A stretch of 64,000 bases of DNA from contig JAAALK010000081.1 in NCBI GenBank assembly GCA_019279435.1, forward strand, positions 55,109,318-55,173,317, written 5' to 3'. Position 1 is the stretch's first letter; each line of letters opens with the position of its first letter. Positions 1 through 10,345 of this stretch are shown here, piece by piece. Made by a program: the position numbers and the translations under genes. This stretch comes from Zizania palustris. Lineage: Eukaryota > Streptophyta > Magnoliopsida > Poales > Poaceae. The notes below the pieces were generated by a model, which was not told the origin of the DNA, did not search any database, and was given only the letters and a program-made list of their open reading frames with translations.

Positions 1-1052
1 TGTGAATTTTAAATTTCCTTTTGCTACTGGGAAGGGGCCAATAAGGTCCATGCCCCATCTGGCCATGGGCCACACTGGGGCAATTACTTGAAGAGTTGTT
101 GGCGGACGATGACTTCTTCTTCCCATCCATTGACAACCTTCGCACGTGCGGACTAGGCTCTTCGCATCAGCTACTATTGTAGGCCAATAAAGCCCCTGGC
201 GAAGTGTTTTTCCTGCCAATGCTCGGGGGGCCAGATGTCTACCACAAAGTCCTTCATGAATTTCTCGGAGAATCTCCTGACCTTCGGCATGAGATATACA
301 TCAGAGCAGAGGGGAACATACTCCGGCCTTGTACAGAATACCGTTGATTATATGATAATTTCAAATTATGAGCTTTAACCTCGAAAGTTGTGGCCCTTTA
401 GGTAAATTTGCTTCTCCTTGCAGCAATTCCATAATTAAACTCCGCCAAGCTGTACTTGGAATGCAAAGAACTTCCGTAGAAGGGATCTGTGTTACCGAAG
501 GTGAATTGAGCTCTTTGTAAAAAGCTTCTTCTGGAATGTCCATAGCTCCGGCTGCAGCTTTTGCCAAGGTATCAGCTTGCATATTTTCAGCTCTGGGTAT
601 ACCTCGAATGGAAATCCCTTTAAATGCTGCTTCAATCTTACGGATCTCTTCTAAATATTTTGCAAGCTGTGATGATGAACTTGAAAACTCTTATCCACGT
701 GCCCTGCTACAATTTGAGAATCTATTTTAATAACAACTCTTGTAGCCCCCAAAGCACGTGCCTTTCGAAGTCCTAACAAAATTCCTTCATACTCCGCTGT
801 ATTATTGGTGGATTTAAAGTTGAGCCTTGGGGAGTACATTGATCTTTGCCCCGAAGGCGAAATTATTACCGCTCCGACACCTGCTCCAGATGCTTGGAAA
901 GCTCCATTGGAGTATATGGTCCAAATTCCTTCACTTGGTTTCTCCGGAGACCATACTGCAGGGGGAGTCCATTCTGCTGCAAAGTCTGCCAACACCTGTG
1001 ACTTAATTGTTGTCCTTGCCACGAAAGAGATGCCAAAGGGTGCTAATTCCAC
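1..1052 (-). pseudogene. Element A, downstream pol: archaeal-type RNase H and start of integrase
   Basis: Minus-strand remnant of a Tat-lineage Ty3/gypsy pol. Positions 651-1052 encode the second (archaeal-type) RNase H typical of Tat elements, with WTIYSNGAF, STNNTAEYEG and KIDSQIV motifs. It matches element C at about 34168-34440, but the first motif has Asn where C has the catalytic Asp (YSDGAF). The frame breaks near 651, resumes at 361-582 in the RNase H/integrase linker (DIPEEAF), then becomes an out-of-frame integrase N-terminus with a zinc-binding region. A recognisable WGMDLIGPF stretch (core start, first catalytic Asp) lies at about 37-75. The element continues beyond the left edge. 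On the right it is cut at 1052 by element B and resumes at 27711. It is inactive; the family assignment is secure from the dual RNase H and the close match to C. Confidence 0.88.
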
Positions 1053-1057
1053 GGCCC
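1053..1057. repeat. Target-site duplication of element B (left)
   Basis: The 5-bp sequence ggccc lies directly left of B's LTR end and is repeated at 27706-27710. Removing B and one copy rejoins element A's RNase H reading frame (GGGCC in A's sense). Confidence 0.93.
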
Positions 1058-1990
1058 TATTGACACGGAAAAGTGCCCCCGCACTTGGGTTAGTTCGATG
1101 ATTCAAAAGTGCACGGATACTTAGGGACGGGCCTAAGCGTGACGTGGCACCAACGTCGCGTTCTGACTACCCTTAATAGTGATAAGGGGGGTAGAGTCTC
1201 TAGGCAACCAGATTACACAAAATAACCCAATTAGCCGAAAAAGATAGTTTAAATAGAATAAAATCAGCAAACCAGTCGGAGCCTGTCTGGTTCGAAGCTT
1301 GGTGCGAATGGTGCGCCGAAGGGTACCTTTGGCATCTGATGTGAAGTGCTCCACCGAAGGGTGCTTCGGCGTTCGGAGTGATTTGATCGAAAGTGAGCTC
1401 CGAACAGATCTTGACGCGACAACTACCTCCGAACAGCGGGGTTTGGAGCGAAGCCTCTAGTACAGCGAAGTGTGAAACAATGAATCGGGGCCGCGTGTTG
1501 GCGTGACTTCGTCTGGTGCGGAGTATGGTCGTGGTGAAGCCTGTTGACGAAGTGTGCTGGAGAAGCCCATTGCCGGAGCCTGCGGTCTTTGTCGAAGGGT
1601 GTCCTGGGGACCTCCGAAACCGATCTCTCAGCTCCGGACAACTTCGACGAAGGGGCTCCGAACATGCGAAGCCTGCAACAAAAATGAAGTGAAGTACCAA
1701 TTCGTCCTGAGGACCGAATTTTGCTAAGTGTTGCACGGGTAGCGAAGGTAGCAATGTATTACGCAGATTAGCGGATACTTCATAGGCGAAGTAACAAGGC
1801 GATAGCAATCTGTTAGGTAGATTAAAGGGGACTTCACAGGCAAAGTACCAAGGCTTACCACTGTTCCGTAGCGGCGGACAGAGGGCTTCCAGGCAAACCC
1901 ACGAAGAGGTACAGGAAAGTAAATGTAAAGTAAATGCAATCAAAGCATGGGCTTTGGTAAAAGCTCCACTTTACTACAGGAGAAAAGGCT

Positions 1991-2206
1991 AGACTGGATT
2001 GGAACGCCAAACAGCTCTAGATTCGAGGGTTTCTGTTATAGCAGAACGCGAGGGAAAGATCATTTCTACGGATAGTCACAAGATCCTTTTATCAAGTAGT
2101 GGGAAGGCTATAAGTATTCCTTTAGTTACACATCGGCGCTCTAACAAAAATACTTGTATGCACCAAAAACCCCGGGTTCCGAGGGGTAAATTCATTAAAA
2201 AAGGAA
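1991..2206 (+). pseudogene. rpoB: Plastid rpoB fragment (RNA polymerase beta subunit)
   Basis: About 70 codons in one open frame give the conserved plastid-encoded polymerase segment around SVIAEREGKI and SNKNTCMHQK, ending at the FIKKG motif just before the fragment stops. Only this internal piece of a protein of more than 1000 residues is present, without plastid promoter or start. The residue pattern looks grass-like, from memory of the family. The frame is still open, which suggests a fairly recent transfer. It is a non-functional nuclear copy. Confidence 0.85.
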
Positions 2207-2212
2207 GCTTAT

Positions 2213-2302
2213 CATAAAGGGCTTCGACAAGGGTTTTTATTCGTTTCATAAAGGGCTTCGACAAGGGGTTTTATTCGTTTCATAAAGGGCTTCGACAAGG
2301 GG
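2213..2302. repeat. 34-bp tandem repeat, about 2.6 copies
   Basis: The unit beginning cataaagggcttcgacaag starts at 2213, 2247 and 2281 with an exact 34-bp period. It lies between the rpoB and 23S fragments inside the plastid mosaic, and I could not assign its origin. Confidence 0.9.
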
Positions 2303-2369
2303 TGCAGGTAGTCCGCATCTTCACAGACATGTCTATTTCACCGAGCCTCTCTCCGAGACAGTGCCCAGA

Positions 2370-2435
<66 letters not shown>
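2303..2435 (-). pseudogene. rrn23: Plastid 23S rRNA fragment (internal)
   Basis: The minus strand reads the highly conserved large-subunit rRNA segment AACGGTCCTAAGGTAGCG, followed by the 'GACATGTCTGTGAAGATGCG' stretch characteristic of plastid rather than bacterial 23S. About 133 nt only, abruptly joined to 16S sequence at 2435/2436. Confidence 0.88.
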
Positions 2436-2543
2436 GATCATCCTCTCGGACCAGCTACTGATCATCGCCTTGGTAAGCTATTGCCTCACCAACTAGCTAA
2501 TCAGACGCGAGCCCCTCCTTGGGCGGATTTCTCCTTTTGCTCA
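2436..2543 (-). pseudogene. rrn16: Plastid 16S rRNA fragment
   Basis: The minus strand contains the small-subunit rRNA region with GGAGGGGCTCGCGTCTGAT and TAGCTAGTTGGTGAGG, ending at GGTCCGAGAGGATGATC. About 108 nt, directly fused to the 23S fragment on its left. Confidence 0.88.
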
Positions 2544-2916
2544 CCTTATTCCATGCTATTTCCATAAGATTCCTCTTTCTTATTCTTAAGCAAGCCACCG
2601 AGAGGGCTTAGTTGATCATGATTTCTGTTTTCTCTTTCTTTTCCTTTTTGTTTGTTTCGAGAAAGATATCCTTCAATTACATCTGAAAGTGATTTGTATA
2701 CTTTATTGTGACCATCCCTAGGTTTCTACTAACTAAAACTACGAAGTCATAGTCAAAAAAGCTTTTCTACTTTAAGCTATACATTTCTAGACATTCTGGT
2801 AGTTCGACCGTGGAATTTTTTGGTTTCGGTATCTCTGGAATATGAGTGTGTGACTTGTTGGAATTTCTGCAGTTCACAATTTCTTGAAGCTCGATCTCCC
2901 CCCCAGATGAACCATA

Positions 2917-3099
2917 TCGCTCCATCCCCGTATGGGTGGAGAACCCGTCGCTGTCTCGGCTGTGCTACCGGAGGCTCTAGGGAAGTCGGAGGAGAGAGCA
3001 CTCATCTTGGGGTGGGCTTACTACTTATATGCTTTCAGCAGTTATCCTCTCCACACTTGGCTACCCAGCGTTTACCGTAGGCACGATAACTGGTACACC
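2917..3099 (-). pseudogene. rrn23: Plastid 23S rRNA 3'-end fragment
   Basis: On the minus strand this starts GGTGTACCAGTTATCGTGCC and runs through AGGATAACTGCTGAAAGC and GACAGCGACGGGTTCTCC, the 3'-terminal region of plastid 23S rRNA. It is the segment that abuts the resumed LTR. The boundary near 2917 is approximate. Confidence 0.83.
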
Positions 3100-3236
3100 T
3101 TTGGTTTGAGTTGGAGAGGGCTCTCACGCCGGCCAGGCCTCTCTATTTATAGGGGGTTAACTCCTAATATAATCTGCTATTAAACTGGCCAGATAGAGAT
3201 AGAGACTGAGTTGGAAACGCGTACAACTCTACCTCT

Positions 3237-3560
3237 GCCGAGGTGGGCTTCGGCCAGGCCCATCGAGGCCTGCTCCTCAGGCCAAAGCTTCGGTAGCGTG
3301 GGCTTCGGCCAGGCCCGTCGAGGCTTGCTCCTTGGGCCGAAGCTTCGGTAGCGTGGGCTTCGGCCAAGCCCGTCGAGGCTTGCTCCTCGGGCCGAAGCTT
3401 CGGCAACGTGGACCTCCGAAGGTTCCCGAAGCTTCGGCAGCGTGGGCCCCCGAGGGTTCCCGAAGCTTCGGCAGCGTAGGCCTCCGAAGATTCCCGAAGC
3501 TTCAGTAGCGTGGGCCTCCGAAGGCTCCCGAAGCTTCGGCAGCGTGGGCCTCCGAAGGCT
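3237..3560. repeat. LTR-internal tandem repeats (55-bp and 34-bp units)
   Basis: Three units of about 55 bp containing gaggcttgctcctcgggcc are followed by about five 34-bp units ending ccgaagcttcggcagcgt. The other B LTR (27314-27540) has only about two of the 34-bp units. H (57830-58070) has the 55-bp type, and E (50040-50110) is much shorter. The block lies upstream of the LTR TATA box in transcription sense. Confidence 0.85.
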
Positions 3561-3729
3561 TCCTAGACAAAGCCCAGAAGCTGGCTAGAGGCCTCCGGAG
3601 CCCACAGCTTAATGGGCTTCGGCCTTGTAGGGCTTCGGATAGACCTTGGACATGTGTACTTTTTGCCCAAATCACCAAAAATTGATATTTTGATAATCTA
3701 GCCATTAATGACATTTTTTACTATCAACA

Positions 3730-3744
3730 CATGCCCCCCTACCT
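3730..3744 (-). other. Element B polypurine tract
   Basis: The minus strand reads aggtaggggggcatg immediately before the 3' LTR (TGTTGATAG...), the expected position and composition for the plus-strand primer of reverse transcription. Confidence 0.8.
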
Positions 3745-3815
3745 TTTAGTGAACTAGTGACCTAAAAGCATAACGAGCTGAAGACGATACCATTCGTATC
3801 GTCTTTTTGACATTT

Positions 3816-5156
3816 TTACGATGTTTGCCATACACTTGGGAAATACTTTTTCAGGTACTTACCATTCAAAGCTCTTCGAAACCGCTCTCCCTGTAGGGAT
3901 TCTAACACGTATGCGTTGCCGGGAGCGATCTCGGCTATCTTAAAAGGACCTTCCCAGCTAGGTGACCATTTACCAAATTTGGGACTCTTCGTGCCTAAGG
4001 GTAAAATCGTCTTCCACACCAAGTCTCCTATTTGAAATGATTTTGGTTTAACCTTCTTATTGTAGGCCTTAGCTACTCTCTTTTTGTCTACTTCTATGGC
4101 TCCTAAAGCCCTTAATCTCTTATCGGTCACTTCCTCCAGGTTATCCTTCAGAAGCGTCTCATACCCATCGACCGATAAGCCGTCTTGCTTTAGCACTCTT
4201 AAGGAGCCGAGATCTACCTCTACAGGCAGAACGGCCTCTTGTCCATATACCAACTCATATGGACTGACCTTGGTGGCACCGTGCTTTGCAATCCTACAAG
4301 CCCATAATGCTTCGGAAAGCACTTCATGCCACCTTTTAGGAAACTCTTCAATTTTCTTTTTAATAAGCTTAATCACGGTTTTATTACTAGACTCGGCCTG
4401 AGCATAGTAAGGTGAAGAGTTTATCAACTTAATGCCATAGTATTCGGCGAAGTCCCTTACTTCTTTAGAAACAAATGAACTACCTTGATCCGTAGTAGGA
4501 GTTTTAGGGATGCCGAATCTATGTATGATGTGCTTTAAAATAAAATCGCGTAGCTCATTATGAGTCATGTTCTTGAGAGGTATGGCCTCGGTCCATTTGG
4601 TGAAGTAATTTGTCACCATCAGCACGAACCGATGACCCAATGAGGAAGGAGGGTAGATCTGGCCGATGAAGTCTAGACCCCAACCCCAAAACGGCCATGG
4701 CTTGATAATAGGATTGAGCAATGAGGCAGGAGCTAATTGGATGTTGCCAAACTTCTTACATGCCTTACATCCTCTGTAGTACTTGAAACAATCTTCAGTC
4801 ATAGTCGGCCAATAAAAACCCGCTCTTTTGAACATCCAACTCATCTTTTGGGCCGACTGGTGAGTGCCGCAAAGCCCCTCATGGACTTCTCCTGTAGCCA
4901 CCTGGGACTGTTCATAGTCTAAACACTTCAACAGCACTCCGTCGATGGTTCGGCGATACAATGTGTCGTCTATGAACACGAATTTGAACGCTTGTCGCCG
5001 AACCTTTCGATCAACCCTTTGGCTAGGGTCTCTCAAATACTGGACGATTGGGACTCTCCAATCGCTCTTATAGGTTTCAGAGGGCTTCGCTAGTATACCT
5101 TCCAAAAAGACCTCTAAAACACTGGCTTCGGGGTGCCCCCCGAGCCCTTCCAACTC
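3816..5156 (-). pseudogene. Element B integrase
   Basis: Open frame of 445 codons continuing pol after an in-frame TAG at 5157-5159. It shows the zinc-binding HHCC region (GLCGTHQSAQK ... YRGCKACKKFG) and the catalytic core with Asp in GLDFIGQI, Asp in TDQGSSF and Glu in AESSNKT. A basic C-terminal domain ends near the polypurine tract. The domains needed for cDNA insertion are complete. Expression as part of pol would require passing the TAG, so this copy is defective as a polyprotein. Confidence 0.88.
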
Positions 5157-7205
5157 CTACCGAAGCCTGGCCGAGGTGGCCGTTAGGAGTGTGTTGGGTC
5201 GAAGCCCTCCGGAGGGTTCGGACCCTGGAGAGCCTTCCCCGTCCGAGAGGATTCGGACTATAGGCTCTGGCATGCTGGACCCCTCAGTGGGTAGAGCACT
5301 CCGGTCCAGGGGCTCCAGCATGCGGTGGCCTCCGGCGACCCAAGGGGTTCGACCCGAAGGGCGCGCCTTTCCAGCATCACTAGCTTCGGCAATGAGACCA
5401 AACATCGGCTTTTCCAACACAGAAAATTTCCCTCTCTTGACTTGGTAGCCAGATGCTTGCTGAGCCAAGTCATTGGCTATTGAATTGGCTTCTCTTGACA
5501 CGTGAGATATTTTGAAATCATCAAAAGTAGCAATTATGTCTAGGCATTTGTCCAAGTAGCTATTCAGCAAGCAATTAAAACATTGAGCATCCTTGGCTAC
5601 TTGTTGTACTACTAATAATGAATCGCCATACGCGTGAACATGTTTGGCACCTACAGACTCTAGCAGTTCAAGACCTAGCAACAAAGCCTTGTATTCGGCT
5701 TGGTTATTAGTGGAAGAAAACTCTAGTCGGGCCGAGGTTTCAAACCACATACCATTGGGTGAGATGAGAACCACTCCAATATCTTGGCCATTCTTGCAAA
5801 CCAAACCATCAAAATAGATTTTCCATGGCACTACCTCAACTAGAGCAATAGCATCACTCCAGCTAGCATCTATTTGATGATCAACTATAAAGTTGGCTAT
5901 GAATTGGCCTTTCACCGCCCTTAGGGGCTCATAGGCCAAGTCGTAATCAATCAACGTGTAAGCCCACTTTCCGATTCTTCCACGTAGAATCGGCTTCTGT
6001 AACATGTGCTTTATAACATCAGTTTGGCAAACGACAACACATGTGGTAGAGAGAAGATAATGGCGTAACTTGGTGCACGCGTAATAAAGTGATAAACATA
6101 ATCGCTCCACAAACGCGTACCTGGTTTTGGCATCCAGCAGGCAGCGGCTCAAGAACGTGATGATGTACTCCTTCCCCTCCACCTCCTGGGTTAGCACGGC
6201 TCCAATCACGCTATCTTCAGCGGCGATGTATAGCCGAAACGGAATCCCGGCCTTGGGTGCCCTCACCACGGGTGGTGATGACAAGCATTCCTTGATCTTC
6301 TCAAAAGCCCTTTGCTGGCTTGCCCCCCAAGTGAACTCGGCTTCATTTTCTAGCCGGAGTATGGGGACAAAGGCATCAATCTTGCCGGACAAGTTGGATA
6401 TAAAGCGACACAAATAGTTCAACTTGCCTAGCAACTTTTGCACATCCTTCTTGCATGCCGGCGCTGCATCGTTTCTAATCTTTTCATGTCTCTTAGGATC
6501 AATTTCTATACCTCTCTCATGAATCATGAAACCTAAGAACTTACCTGCCGACACACCAAAAGCACACTTAAGCGGGTTCATTTTCAACCCATACTGCCGC
6601 ATCCTATCGAAAGCAACTTTCAAATCAGCTAAATGGTTTCCTATAGCGTCTGATTTGACCACGACATCATCGATGTAAACTTCTAACATGACCCCTAACA
6701 AGTCATGAAAGATCAAGTTCATAGCGCACTGATACGTGGCGCCGACATTTTTCAAACCAAAAGTCATGACGACCCACTCGAACAAACCGACAAAACCAGG
6801 GCATCGAAACACAGTCTTATAGATGTCCTCTTTGGCCATAAAGATTTGATTATAACCAGCATTGCCATCAAGAAAACTTAGTACCTTATGTCCCGAGGCA
6901 TCGTTGATCAGCATGTCGGCTATTGGCATCGGTTACTCGTCTTTTGGAGTGACTCTATTCAGATCCCTGAAAACAATGCATACTCGTATCTTGCCGCTCC
7001 CTTTCTTCTCTATGGACACAATGTTAGCAACCCACTCCGCGTACCTACATGGCCTAATAAATTCAGCCTTAAGTAGTCGTTCTACTTCCTCCTTAACTCG
7101 GTCATAGACGGCCGAATTAAAGCGGCGCGGAGGCTGTTTATAAGGCCTAAACCCAGACTTGATGGGCAGCCGATGCTCTACGAGCTCGCGGCTTAGTCCT
7201 GGCAT
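5157..7205 (-). pseudogene. Element B reverse transcriptase, RNase H and archaeal-type RNase H
   Basis: A single reading frame broken by a TAA at 6933-6935 (TAC Tyr in sister copy H: DEYPMP). RT spans about 5.9-7.2 kb with GKIRVC, LSFLDGNAGYNQI, FGLKNVGATYQ and the catalytic YIDD box. Next comes a first RNase H (SVIGAVLTQE ... KTRYAFVERL). A second RNase H then follows with WKIYFDG, STNNQAEYKA and YGDSLLVVQQ, the Tat-lineage signature. A low-complexity linker (ARPSGRTPWVAGG) leads to the TAG before integrase. Two stops in about 2 kb make it inactive. Confidence 0.88.
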
Positions 7206-7277
7206 CTCGCTATATTCCCATGCGAAACAATCGACATACGACCGAAGTAACTTTATTACTTCAACCTTTTCATCGGG

Positions 7278-7696
7278 CTATAAATGTTGGTTTACAAAAG
7301 TCGGCCTTGGGACGCTGCCATTACCTATGTCAATTTCTTCCAAGGGATCGGCCGACGCAAAACCTTGCCCTAATTTTTCTACTTCGCTAAAGTCCTCGAT
7401 GGCCTCGGCAATACTGTCTTTATTAGACCGATACTGCTCCACCCGAGACTTTAGCCAATCTAGATTATCCTTGCTAGACATGACTACTAATACAAAAATA
7501 GTCGTGCTACTCCAGCCAGCTTTACAGACACCAGTACAAACCGCCCTCCGGATACACTAACAAAGTAATAATCCGAAAGATCTCTACCTGATAGACATTC
7601 TACCTTGTTATGGATGGCGTCGACTGATACATCGGCCAATGCTACTTGGGCCGAAGTATCCGTGGTGATGACTTCTATATCATCGTCGTCCCACTA
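7278..7696 (-). pseudogene. Element B protease-RT linker
   Basis: The minus frame beginning near 7481 encodes SSKDNLDWLKSRVEQYRSN... to VPRPTFVNQ, the conserved spacer before RT, and ends at a TAG (7278-7280) where copy F has CAG. Upstream, a TAG at 7694-7696 replaces the CAG seen in H. Homologous blocks occur in F (51809-52156) and H (63047-63260). Confidence 0.75.
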
Positions 7697-7705
7697 TATC
7701 AGGCA

Positions 7706-8827
7706 CTAGTGTAGAGTAGAAGGGATGCAACAGTTCGTGTGAATCCAGTAGCGCCCGAGTAACACGCTATAATTACCATGTACGTCGACGACGAAGAATG
7801 CTGTCGGCAACGTCTTGTTGCCCACCGTCAACTCCATAGAGAGTACTCCCTTGGCCTCGGAGCTCTCGCTGCTAAAGGCGTTGAGCATCAAGTTAGTCTT
7901 CTTCAGGTAATCTTCGTCCCTGCCAAGTTTCTTTAACAATGAATAAGGCGTTAGGTTAACAGTGGCGCCGCCGTCGATGAGCATCCGGGAAATCGGCTTC
8001 CCATCGATGTGGCCTCTAACATAGAGGGGCTTCAGATGGCGAGCCGAGTCCTCGAGCTTCTCGAAGATGGCGCTGCGTGGACTGAGGTTCAACTGAGCGA
8101 CCTCGGCCTCATCCCACGGTAGGGCAAACTCGGCAGGCAGCGTAACGATGTTGATGTCCATCACCTGGGGTGTGGGTCCCTCAGAGACGGGCGAGTAGTC
8201 ATCGTCGAGCATGTGGTCCTCGTCATCGCTTGGACTAGGGGCCGGGTTGGTTACCTCAACCGGCTTCTCTCTCCATACCTGCTTCATGGCTGGCCGAGGG
8301 CAGATTTCTTCGAAGATAGCATCACGCTCGGCCTCAGCTACCTTCTCGCGCATCTCCTGTGCCCGCAGCCTTTGTAGGCGTCGCTTCTGTGATTTGGACA
8401 TGCCCGGAGGAGCCCAATATGGCTGCGGCTTGGTACCTGGAGCTATTGTTCGACTCTTGGTAATTCTGGCCGAAGTATGCCCTTCTGCCTCGGTCACCCT
8501 GTGTTCGAGGGGGGCTTTGCTGTGAACCCCGTCGGACGGATCAGCCTCGTTCAGCCGATGGAACCAAGCTTCGGCCCGGAGCCCGGCCGAAGCATGCGGC
8601 TTACCTCCGTCAGCCCTCGGCAACAAAGTATTCGGGATTGGGACTTCCTGAGACCCAACTCTGATAGTTATGGTTTCGGACTTCCTAACTTCGGCCTCCG
8701 CGTGCTCACACCCTTCGGCTTCGCTCTGCAGGGTCCGATTCGGAGGTATCACAGATAGTCTGTGGATGATCCCCCCTCTGCTGCGTCTGTTTGCCCTTGC
8801 CATTAACAATACTCCGAAGGAAAACAA
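7706..8827 (-). pseudogene. Element B gag C-terminus and aspartic protease
   Basis: Open frame of 373 codons. The C-terminal third is a retroviral-type protease: GHIDGKPISRMLIDGGATVNLTPYS, with the DGGA active-site box, then GNKTLPTAFFVVDV and YSVLLGRYWI. Upstream is a hydrophilic region with a basic segment KSQKRRLQRLRAQ and an acidic stretch, typical of the gag-protease junction. It stops at TAG 7706-7708, which is shared with copy H, whereas F has CAG. Confidence 0.85.
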
Positions 8828-9494
8828 GGCATAGGGTTAATCCGCGGAGGGTACCCTGCCCCGGATACATACAGAGCCCATGGGGTCCCCGCCAGTCATA
8901 CGACAGAGGCATCGGAGGCTCTAGCGGCCTCGGCCACCGCGAGCCAAACCCGTCACCTGAAGGGGGGTTCGGCCAAGTCGAAGGTATCTCCGACCATACC
9001 AGCGAAGGATCCTTCCAGGCCGGAGGTATGTTCGGCCAGTGTGTGCCGAAGCCCCCCATCGGAGAAGTCCAGTGCGGTGCGGGGTCCAGCCATTGGGGGT
9101 CGAAGTTGTTGTATAGGGGACCCGACCACAGGGGCTCGAAGCCGTTGTACGGGGGGTTCGGCCATTGTGGTTTGGAACCACCGTGCGGAGCATCAGGCCA
9201 TTGTGGCTCGAAGCCCTCGTGCGGAGCGTCAGGCCATTGTGCCTCGAAGCCCTTGTGCGGAGGGTTCACTGACTTTGGCCCGAAGCCATCCTTCGAAGGT
9301 CTTAGACCCTTCGGCCATTTTAACTTGGCGTGCGGACCTGCCTCTTTTGCCCTCCTCTGATGCTTGTTCAACAGCATGTTATATGTCACCTTCGGCCTCT
9401 TGCGAGCCTTAGTCGAAGGGGCATTGATGTTCTGTTTCCACACTCCTACCTTGGGGTTCTTTGGTACGAGTGTGCGAGTGCGCGGTTCTCCAAT
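8706..9494 (-). pseudogene. Element B gag, proline/tryptophan-rich repeat region
   Basis: Frame of 263 codons cut at its 5' side by the CACTA insertion (the peptide breaks at VII/GEPRTRTL). It carries about six 12-residue repeats of the form P-H-x-G-F-x-P-Q-W-P-x-x, equivalent to a 36-bp minisatellite. This lies between the gag zinc-knuckle region and the protease. E (46600-46850) and H (61200-61450) carry the same repeat with different copy details. Confidence 0.78.
9492..9494. repeat. CACTA target-site duplication (left)
   Basis: The 3-bp sequence aat precedes the CACTA terminus and is repeated at 24394-24396. Joining the flanks restores the gag frame seen in element E (VGEPRTRTL). Confidence 0.92.
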
Positions 9495-9523
9495 CACTAC
9501 TACAAACTGTCACTGTAGTGGCG
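9495..9523 (+). repeat. CACTA 5' terminal inverted repeat
   Basis: Pairs with 24365-24393. Twelve terminal bases are identical, and 25 of the first 29 match in inverted orientation. The terminal CACTA motif is the family's hallmark. Confidence 0.92.
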
Positions 9524-9760
9524 TTGGGCAAAACCACTGTAGTGGCGGGCCATTAGATGCCCGCCACTAGAGTTGCTGGTGCTGACGGCAGCACCAGCGC
9601 CCGCCACTATTGCTGGTAAAGTAGTGGCGGTCGGTGATGACGTCAGCCCGGACCGCCACTAATGTACCAATAGCAGTGGCGGGCGCTAGTGCTGCCCGCC
9701 GCTGCTAAGATGGCCGCCACTAAAGTAATGATGACATCACTTGCGACCGCCACTACTATT
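9508..9760. repeat. CACTA 5' subterminal repeat block
   Basis: Repeated gtagtggcgggc / gcccgccacta modules in both orientations, alternating with tgacgtca-like and gatgacgtcagc spacers. In CACTA elements such arrays are binding sites for the element-encoded regulatory protein; here this role is inferred from position. Confidence 0.85.
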
Positions 9761-9765
9761 CTAGC

Positions 9766-9773
9766 TATAAATG
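9766..9773 (+). promoter_or_regulatory. TATA box for TNP2
   Basis: TATAAATG directly after the 5' subterminal block. A leader follows, with a likely 5'-UTR intron 9903-10345 (AG/GTAAAT donor; TTTTAG acceptor touching the ATG at 10346). The 9774-10345 stretch holds no other gene. Confidence 0.65.
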
Positions 9774-10345
9774 CGCAGCGTCTTCCTCCCCGAGCTCTAC
9801 TGGAGTTCGCATTTAATTTTGTCCGTACAATGGCGACAAAAATCTAGATAAAGAGGGGGGAGGCTTTGTTTTCGTTTCTTTTGAAGGATTTCATTCTAGG
9901 AGGTAAATCCATGCCGAATCTCACATTTATTTTGTATTTAATCATGTATACAATGAGTTATTATCGTTTTTCTAATTTAGGGTTTGTGAATAGAAATTTT
10001 CAAATAATCTTCCATTTACGGTGTTACCTTCTCCCAAATGAACAAATATGACCCTCCTCACAATTATTCATCACTTGTATATTGATTTACGTCATTTTAA
10101 TCTCTTTTTTAATTTGATTTATGATTATAGATCTAGAGTTATGTTGTTTGGAGAGAGAGAGAAACCAATATAGTTAATTTATTTAATAATTTTTTCTGCT
10201 TAATAAGTAGTTTTAATTAAAGCATTGAGGATTTTTAATTAATGTTGTTATGAGCGATAATAAATCAATATATTTTCAATTTGTAAATTAATAAAATTAA
10301 CAATAATGATTTTATTAATATTTTTTCAAATAATATATGTTTTAG

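Larger units (their letters stand above)
1958..3099. other. Nuclear insertion of mosaic plastid DNA (NUPT) in an LTR
   Basis: Comparison with the uninterrupted LTR shows that 1142 bp were added between gctttgg (1951-1957) and tttggtttgag (3100-3110). The insert contains rpoB sequence, an internal 23S fragment, a 16S fragment and the 23S 3' end. These are not adjacent in a plastid genome, so pieces were joined before or during integration. No clear target duplication is visible, which fits end joining. Segments 1958-1990 and 2544-2916 are AT-rich and I could not assign them, although parts may be plastid intergenic DNA. Confidence 0.88.
1058..3729 (-). repeat. Element B 3' LTR (split by plastid mosaic)
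   Basis: Matches the 5' LTR 26279-27705 in two blocks, 1058-1957 and 3100-3729, together 1530 bp against 1427 bp. The 103-bp excess is explained by about three extra 34-bp units in the tandem region near 3405-3556. The left terminal dinucleotide is mutated (tattgacac where the other copy reads tgttgacac). It ends in tatcaaca. Confidence 0.92.

Noticed and set aside
1200..1943. Long open frames across LTRs (also 26354-27205, 49220-49594, 58214-59023)
   Set aside because: They coincide with LTR sequence, recur in every LTR copy and show no protein domain; treated as non-coding.
1991..2217. Open rpoB frame as a working gene
   Set aside because: Only about 70 codons of a protein of more than 1000 residues, embedded in an LTR among rRNA pieces.
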